Shown: one piece after another, positions 6,158 through 8,917 of the stretch | Layout: every line of letters begins with the position of its first letter | How positions within the stretch are numbered: the stretch's first letter is position 1 | Origin: Deferribacteres bacterium | Lineage (GTDB): Bacteria; Thermosulfidibacterota; Thermosulfidibacteria; Thermosulfidibacterales; Thermosulfidibacteraceae | Length of the DNA: 8,917 nucleotides | NCBI GenBank assembly: GCA_013153205.1 | Contig: JAADEW010000060.1 | Coordinates: 1-8,917 of the forward strand | Reading direction: 5' to 3' | Made by a program: the position numbers and the translations under genes | The notes under the pieces: model-generated | Database searches by the model: none | Told to the model about the DNA's origin: nothing | The model's input: the letters and a program-made list of their open reading frames with translations, nothing else

Positions 6158-7741
6158 ATTTATCATCTTGGCTTCAATTATGTTCGGAAGCTCTCTTATC
6201 TTCTCAAGCACATCCTGCGGTATGGGCTGGTCAACGTTGAGAAGGGCAACCGCCTTCTCACCCGGCTGGAACCTTCCCAGCCTCATGCCCGCTATGTTTA
6301 TACCCGCCTCTCCCAGCAGGGTGCCTATCCTGCCTATAACCCCCGGTTTATCATAGTTGGTGAAGTAAAGCATATAACCGGAAGGTTCTGCCTCAATGGG
6401 GAATCTGTTAACCATAACAATTCTCGGAGCATCCCTCTTTATAAGAGTTCCGGACACAGAAACCTCGTCTCCGTCAGACTTGAGGGTTATCCTTATAAGA
6501 CTTATGTAGCCCTCGGTTGAAGCAGAGCGGGACTCCGTCACCTTAATGCCCCTCTGCTTGGCTATGTAGAGGGCATTCACCATGTTAACGCCGTTACCCA
6601 GTATGGGCTTCAATATGCCCACGAGGGCGGCGGCGGTTAAGGCGTGGTAAATTCCCTCCTCAAGAACCTCACCCGCGTATTCCACCGTAACCTCTTTCAT
6701 CCTGCCTTCGTTTATCTGAGACACAAAAAGGCCGAGTTTGGTGGCAAGGTTGATGTAAGGCTCCGCTTTGGGAAGAAGCTCCGGTTTTATGGAGGGCACA
6801 TTGACCGCATGCTTTATGATACCGCGCTTGAAGTAATCAATTATCTGCTGGGCAATGGCTATAGCAACCACTTCCTGTGCCTCTCTCGTAGAGGCTCCTA
6901 TGTGAGGGGTGAGCACCACATTATCAAGCTTTGTAAGAGGATGGTCAGGGGGAAGCGGTTCCTCTTCAAAAACGTCAAGGGCGGCTCCAGCAAGCCTTCC
7001 GCTTGAAAGGACCTCACAGAGGTCGTCCTCCTTCACTATCCCGCCTCTGGCACAGTTGATAAGATAAGCACCGGGTTTCATCTTCAGCAGCGCCTCTTTA
7101 TTTATAAGATGCTTCGTCTCAGGGGTAAGAGGCGTGTGTATGGAGACGAAATCCGCCGTCTCAAGCAGTTCGTCCAGAGAGACAAGCCTCACCCCTAAAG
7201 AGGTGGCCGCCTCCTCCGAGATGAAGGGGTCGTAAGCTATGACCTCCATGTTAAGCCCCTGAGCCATCTTAGCCACGTAAGAACCTATCCTGCCGATTCC
7301 GATTATCCCGAGGACCTTGTTTCTTATCTCCGTCCCCATGAACTTCTTCTTCTCCCACTTGCCCTGTTTCATGGAGGCATCAGCCTGAGGTATCTTTCTG
7401 GCAATCGCCATAAGCATGCTCATAGCGTGCTCAGCGGCGGCTATGGTGTTGGCTCCGGGGGTGTTCATCACGATGATACCCTTTTCGGTAGCCGCTTCAA
7501 CATCTATGTTGTCAACGCCCGTTCCGGCTCTTCCTATTACCTTGAGCCTGTCAGCCGCCTCTATCACCCTTCTCGTCACCTTAGTGGCGGAACGCACAAT
7601 CATAGCGTCGTAGTTTCCTATAATATCAACGAGCTCATCCTCTTTGAGCCCTATCTTAACGTCAACATCAAAGCCCTCTTCCAGATTAAAGAGCTTTATA
7701 CCCTCATCGGATATCTTGTCGCACACCAAAACCCTGTACAT
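6149..7741 (-). CDS. serA: D-3-phosphoglycerate dehydrogenase, long form with ASB and ACT domains
   Basis: SerA oxidises 3-phosphoglycerate to 3-phosphohydroxypyruvate with NAD, opening the serine pathway. The 530 residues show a substrate domain around an NAD-binding Rossmann domain: VIGRAGTGVDNID (68-80), the dinucleotide motif GIGRIGS (148-154), NCARGGIV (229-236; R232), DVFEEEP (256-262; E261) and LTPHIGAST (277-285; H280). R232, E261 and H280 form the catalytic triad. Residues about 320-450 are the extra domain of the long (Mycobacterium/Bacillus-like) form. Residues about 457-530 are an ACT domain (YDKPGVIGRIGTLLGEAGIN), where serine feedback acts in relatives. ATG 7741 follows GGGAGGAG (7754-7747) with 5-nt spacing and lies 2 nt after the aminotransferase stop. 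The in-frame GTG at 7756 lies before that ribosome binding site and was rejected. Followed by hisZ after 11 nt. Confidence 0.97.
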   Translation of the reverse strand: MYRVLVCDKISDEGIKLFNLEEGFDVDVKIGLKEDELVDIIGNYDAMIVRSATKVTRRVIEAADRLKVIGRAGTGVDNIDVEAATEKGIIVMNTPGANTIAAAEHAMSMLMAIARKIPQADASMKQGKWEKKKFMGTEIRNKVLGIIGIGRIGSYVAKMAQGLNMEVIAYDPFISEEAATSLGVRLVSLDELLETADFVSIHTPLTPETKHLINKEALLKMKPGAYLINCARGGIVKEDDLCEVLSSGRLAGAALDVFEEEPLPPDHPLTKLDNVVLTPHIGASTREAQEVVAIAIAQQIIDYFKRGIIKHAVNVPSIKPELLPKAEPYINLATKLGLFVSQINEGRMKEVTVEYAGEVLEEGIYHALTAAALVGILKPILGNGVNMVNALYIAKQRGIKVTESRSASTEGYISLIRITLKSDGDEVSVSGTLIKRDAPRIVMVNRFPIEAEPSGYMLYFTNYDKPGVIGRIGTLLGEAGINIAGMRLGRFQPGEKAVALLNVDQPIPQDVLEKIRELPNIIEAKMINLN

Positions 7742-7743
7742 CT

Positions 7744-8880
7744 TCACTCCTCCCACAGTATTTCCTGTGCCCTTTTCACTCCGGCTCCAAGCTCAAAGGA
7801 GTAACCGAGCTCCTTGAGTATCCCCTCAACGGCAGAGATTGCAAGAACCATGTCAAACCTGGTCACATAACCCATGTGGGAAAGCCTGAATATCTTTCCT
7901 TTAAGCTTTGCCTGACCTCCGGCAATGACCACACCGTATTTATCCCTCAAGAGCTTGGGTATCTTCGCGCCGTCAATTCCCGGAGGCACCTTCACCGCCG
8001 TTACCGCCTCACTTGGGGATTTGGAGAAGAGCTCAAGCCCTATGGCTTTCATAGCCTCCCTCGTTGCTCTCGCAAGAAGGGCATGGCGCTTAAAGACATT
8101 CTCCAGCCCCTCATCCTTTATAAGCTTCAGAGATTCTCTAAGCCCTATGATGAGAGAGACGGCGGGGGTATAAGCGGTCTGCCCTTTCTGCTGGTTCTTG
8201 AGCTCCTTTTTCAGGTCAAAGTAATACCTGGGACACTTAGAACCCTCAGCGGCTTCCCACGCCCTCTCACTCAAGGTGATAAAAGCAAGCCCCGGAGGCA
8301 GCATAAAAGCCTTCTGGGAGCCGCTCACCACCACATCAAGCCCCCAATCGTCAGTCTTCACATCAAAAACGCCCACGGCGGTTATGCCGTCAACCACGCT
8401 CAAAACCCCGCGCTCACGGCACAAAGCGGCAAGCTCCTCGGTGGGGTGCTTCACGCCGGTAGAGGTTTCGCTCGCCTGCCAGAGCACCGCCTTAACATCG
8501 GGGTTTTCGTCCAGAGCCTTTGCAACGTCCTCAACCTTTACGGCTTCCCCCCACTCCACATCTATGTTCACAGGAACGACACCGTAGCTTTCGCATATCT
8601 CCGCCCACCTCTCGCCAAACTTACCACCTCTCACGCAGACAGCCTTCTCACCGGGAGAGAAGAGATTTGCCACAGCGGCTTCCATGGCACCTGTGCCGGA
8701 AGACGCAAGGATAAGCACATCCCTTTCCGTCTGGAAAACATATTTAAGCCCCTCTCTTGCCTCCTCAAACACCTCGGTAAACTGGTTGGTCCTGTGATGA
8801 AGTATTGGCTGTGCCATAGCCAGCGAAACTTCAGGCGGCACAGGAGTGGGACCCGGTGAAAATAGATAATTTTTCTTCAT
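7744..8880 (-). CDS. Class V PLP aminotransferase of the alanine-glyoxylate/serine-pyruvate type; candidate phosphoserine aminotransferase
   Basis: A 378-residue cytoplasmic PLP enzyme. It opens with FSPGPTPVPPEV (7-18), which binds substrate and phosphate in this family, and HHRTNQF (28-34). Then come LASSGTGAMEAAV (58-70, cofactor phosphate region), SVVDGITAVG (161-170; D164 holds the PLP ring nitrogen), SGSQKAFMLPPGLAF (186-200; K190 is the Schiff-base lysine) and FRLSHMG (331-337; R332 likely binds the substrate carboxylate). Members are often annotated serine-glyoxylate or alanine-glyoxylate aminotransferase, or by old error as a soluble hydrogenase 42-kDa subunit. It lies only 2 nt upstream of serA, so conversion of 3-phosphohydroxypyruvate to phosphoserine is a reasonable guess, replacing a separate SerC; this is inference from context. 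ATG 8880 follows GGGGGGAG at good spacing. It is the first complete gene of the operon in the window. Confidence 0.92.
   Translation of the reverse strand: MKKNYLFSPGPTPVPPEVSLAMAQPILHHRTNQFTEVFEEAREGLKYVFQTERDVLILASSGTGAMEAAVANLFSPGEKAVCVRGGKFGERWAEICESYGVVPVNIDVEWGEAVKVEDVAKALDENPDVKAVLWQASETSTGVKHPTEELAALCRERGVLSVVDGITAVGVFDVKTDDWGLDVVVSGSQKAFMLPPGLAFITLSERAWEAAEGSKCPRYYFDLKKELKNQQKGQTAYTPAVSLIIGLRESLKLIKDEGLENVFKRHALLARATREAMKAIGLELFSKSPSEAVTAVKVPPGIDGAKIPKLLRDKYGVVIAGGQAKLKGKIFRLSHMGYVTRFDMVLAISAVEGILKELGYSFELGAGVKRAQEILWEE
7747..7754 (-). promoter_or_regulatory. Ribosome binding site fixing the serA start at ATG 7741
   Basis: GGGAGGAG lies 5 nt before ATG 7741, inside the last codons of the aminotransferase gene. 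It decides for the ATG over the in-frame GTG at 7756. Termination of the first gene places ribosomes right at the serA start. Confidence 0.75.
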
Positions 8881-8917
8881 CTTTCACTCCCCCCAAGCTT
8901 GTGCTTTTTTTCTCTTT
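8881..8917 (-). other. Leader of the aminotransferase gene, or tail of another upstream gene
   Basis: The 37 nt before ATG 8880 hold a strong ribosome binding site (GGGGGGAG) and an A-rich stretch. Two minus-strand frames are open up to stops at the junction: one would end KRKKAQAWGE with TGA at 8886-8884, 3 nt before the ATG. The other would end KLGGSER with a TGA overlapping the ATG. Either could be the end of an upstream operon gene. No promoter can be assigned, and the true operon start may be outside the window. Confidence 0.3.

Noticed and set aside
7742..7756. GTG at 7756 as serA start
   Set aside because: The ribosome binding site lies downstream of it and points to ATG 7741; the family N-terminus also begins at that ATG.
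7876..8859. Open frame of 327 codons on the plus strand, opposite the aminotransferase gene
   Set aside because: It lies entirely antisense to a clearly recognised gene, shows no domain-like motif, and is a by-product of the codon bias of the real gene.
8895..8917. AAGC/GCTT mini-stem followed by a T-rich run, terminator-like on the plus strand
   Set aside because: A 4-bp stem is too weak, and no plus-strand gene ends here; the T run is more likely the A-rich leader or gene tail of the minus operon.

Overview
The window looks like ordinary chromosome from a thermophilic bacterium, most likely of the Aquificota (Aquifex/Hydrogenobacter type). This placement is an inference. It rests on lysine- and glutamate-rich proteins, frequent AGA/AGG arginine and ATA isoleucine codons, very tight gene packing, heavy use of TTG start codons (four of seven genes), and a HisZ-type histidine pathway. 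I see no tRNA, rRNA, mobile element, CRISPR array or long repeat.

Layout. (1) Positions 1-601, minus strand: the N-terminal 200 residues of glnE, the glutamine synthetase adenylyltransferase/deadenylylase, running off the left edge. (2) Positions 602-677: a compact divergent regulatory region with overlapping candidate promoters for both directions and a small inverted/direct repeat (TCTTCAAG). (3) Positions 678-3598, plus strand: three closely packed genes. These encode a metallo-beta-lactamase-fold protein of the dihydropterin/RFAP-synthase-like type, an exported coiled-coil DUF4139 (MuiA-like) protein, and a crotonase-fold protein that lacks both canonical hydratase glutamates. (4) Positions 3585-8880, minus strand: a four-gene operon read in the order class V aminotransferase, serA, hisZ, purA, with gaps of 2, 11 and 9 nt. 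Its last gene overlaps the end of the crotonase gene by 14 nt, tail to tail.

How the genes fit together. The minus operon joins serine, histidine and purine synthesis. SerA makes 3-phosphohydroxypyruvate. The aminotransferase beside it is a candidate for the next step, phosphoserine formation. HisZ is the regulatory partner of short-form HisG, which consumes ATP and PRPP. PurA uses IMP, which is partly replenished by AICAR released from histidine synthesis; serine feeds the one-carbon units needed for purines. glnE, divergently read, regulates nitrogen assimilation. The plus-strand trio has no obvious shared pathway and is the least understood part of the window.

The most unusual sequence-level observation is that three genes (the metallo-beta-lactamase-fold gene, hisZ and purA) each have an inverted repeat that would place the start codon in a stem and the ribosome binding site in its loop. 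This was found by eye and has not been tested statistically or thermodynamically.
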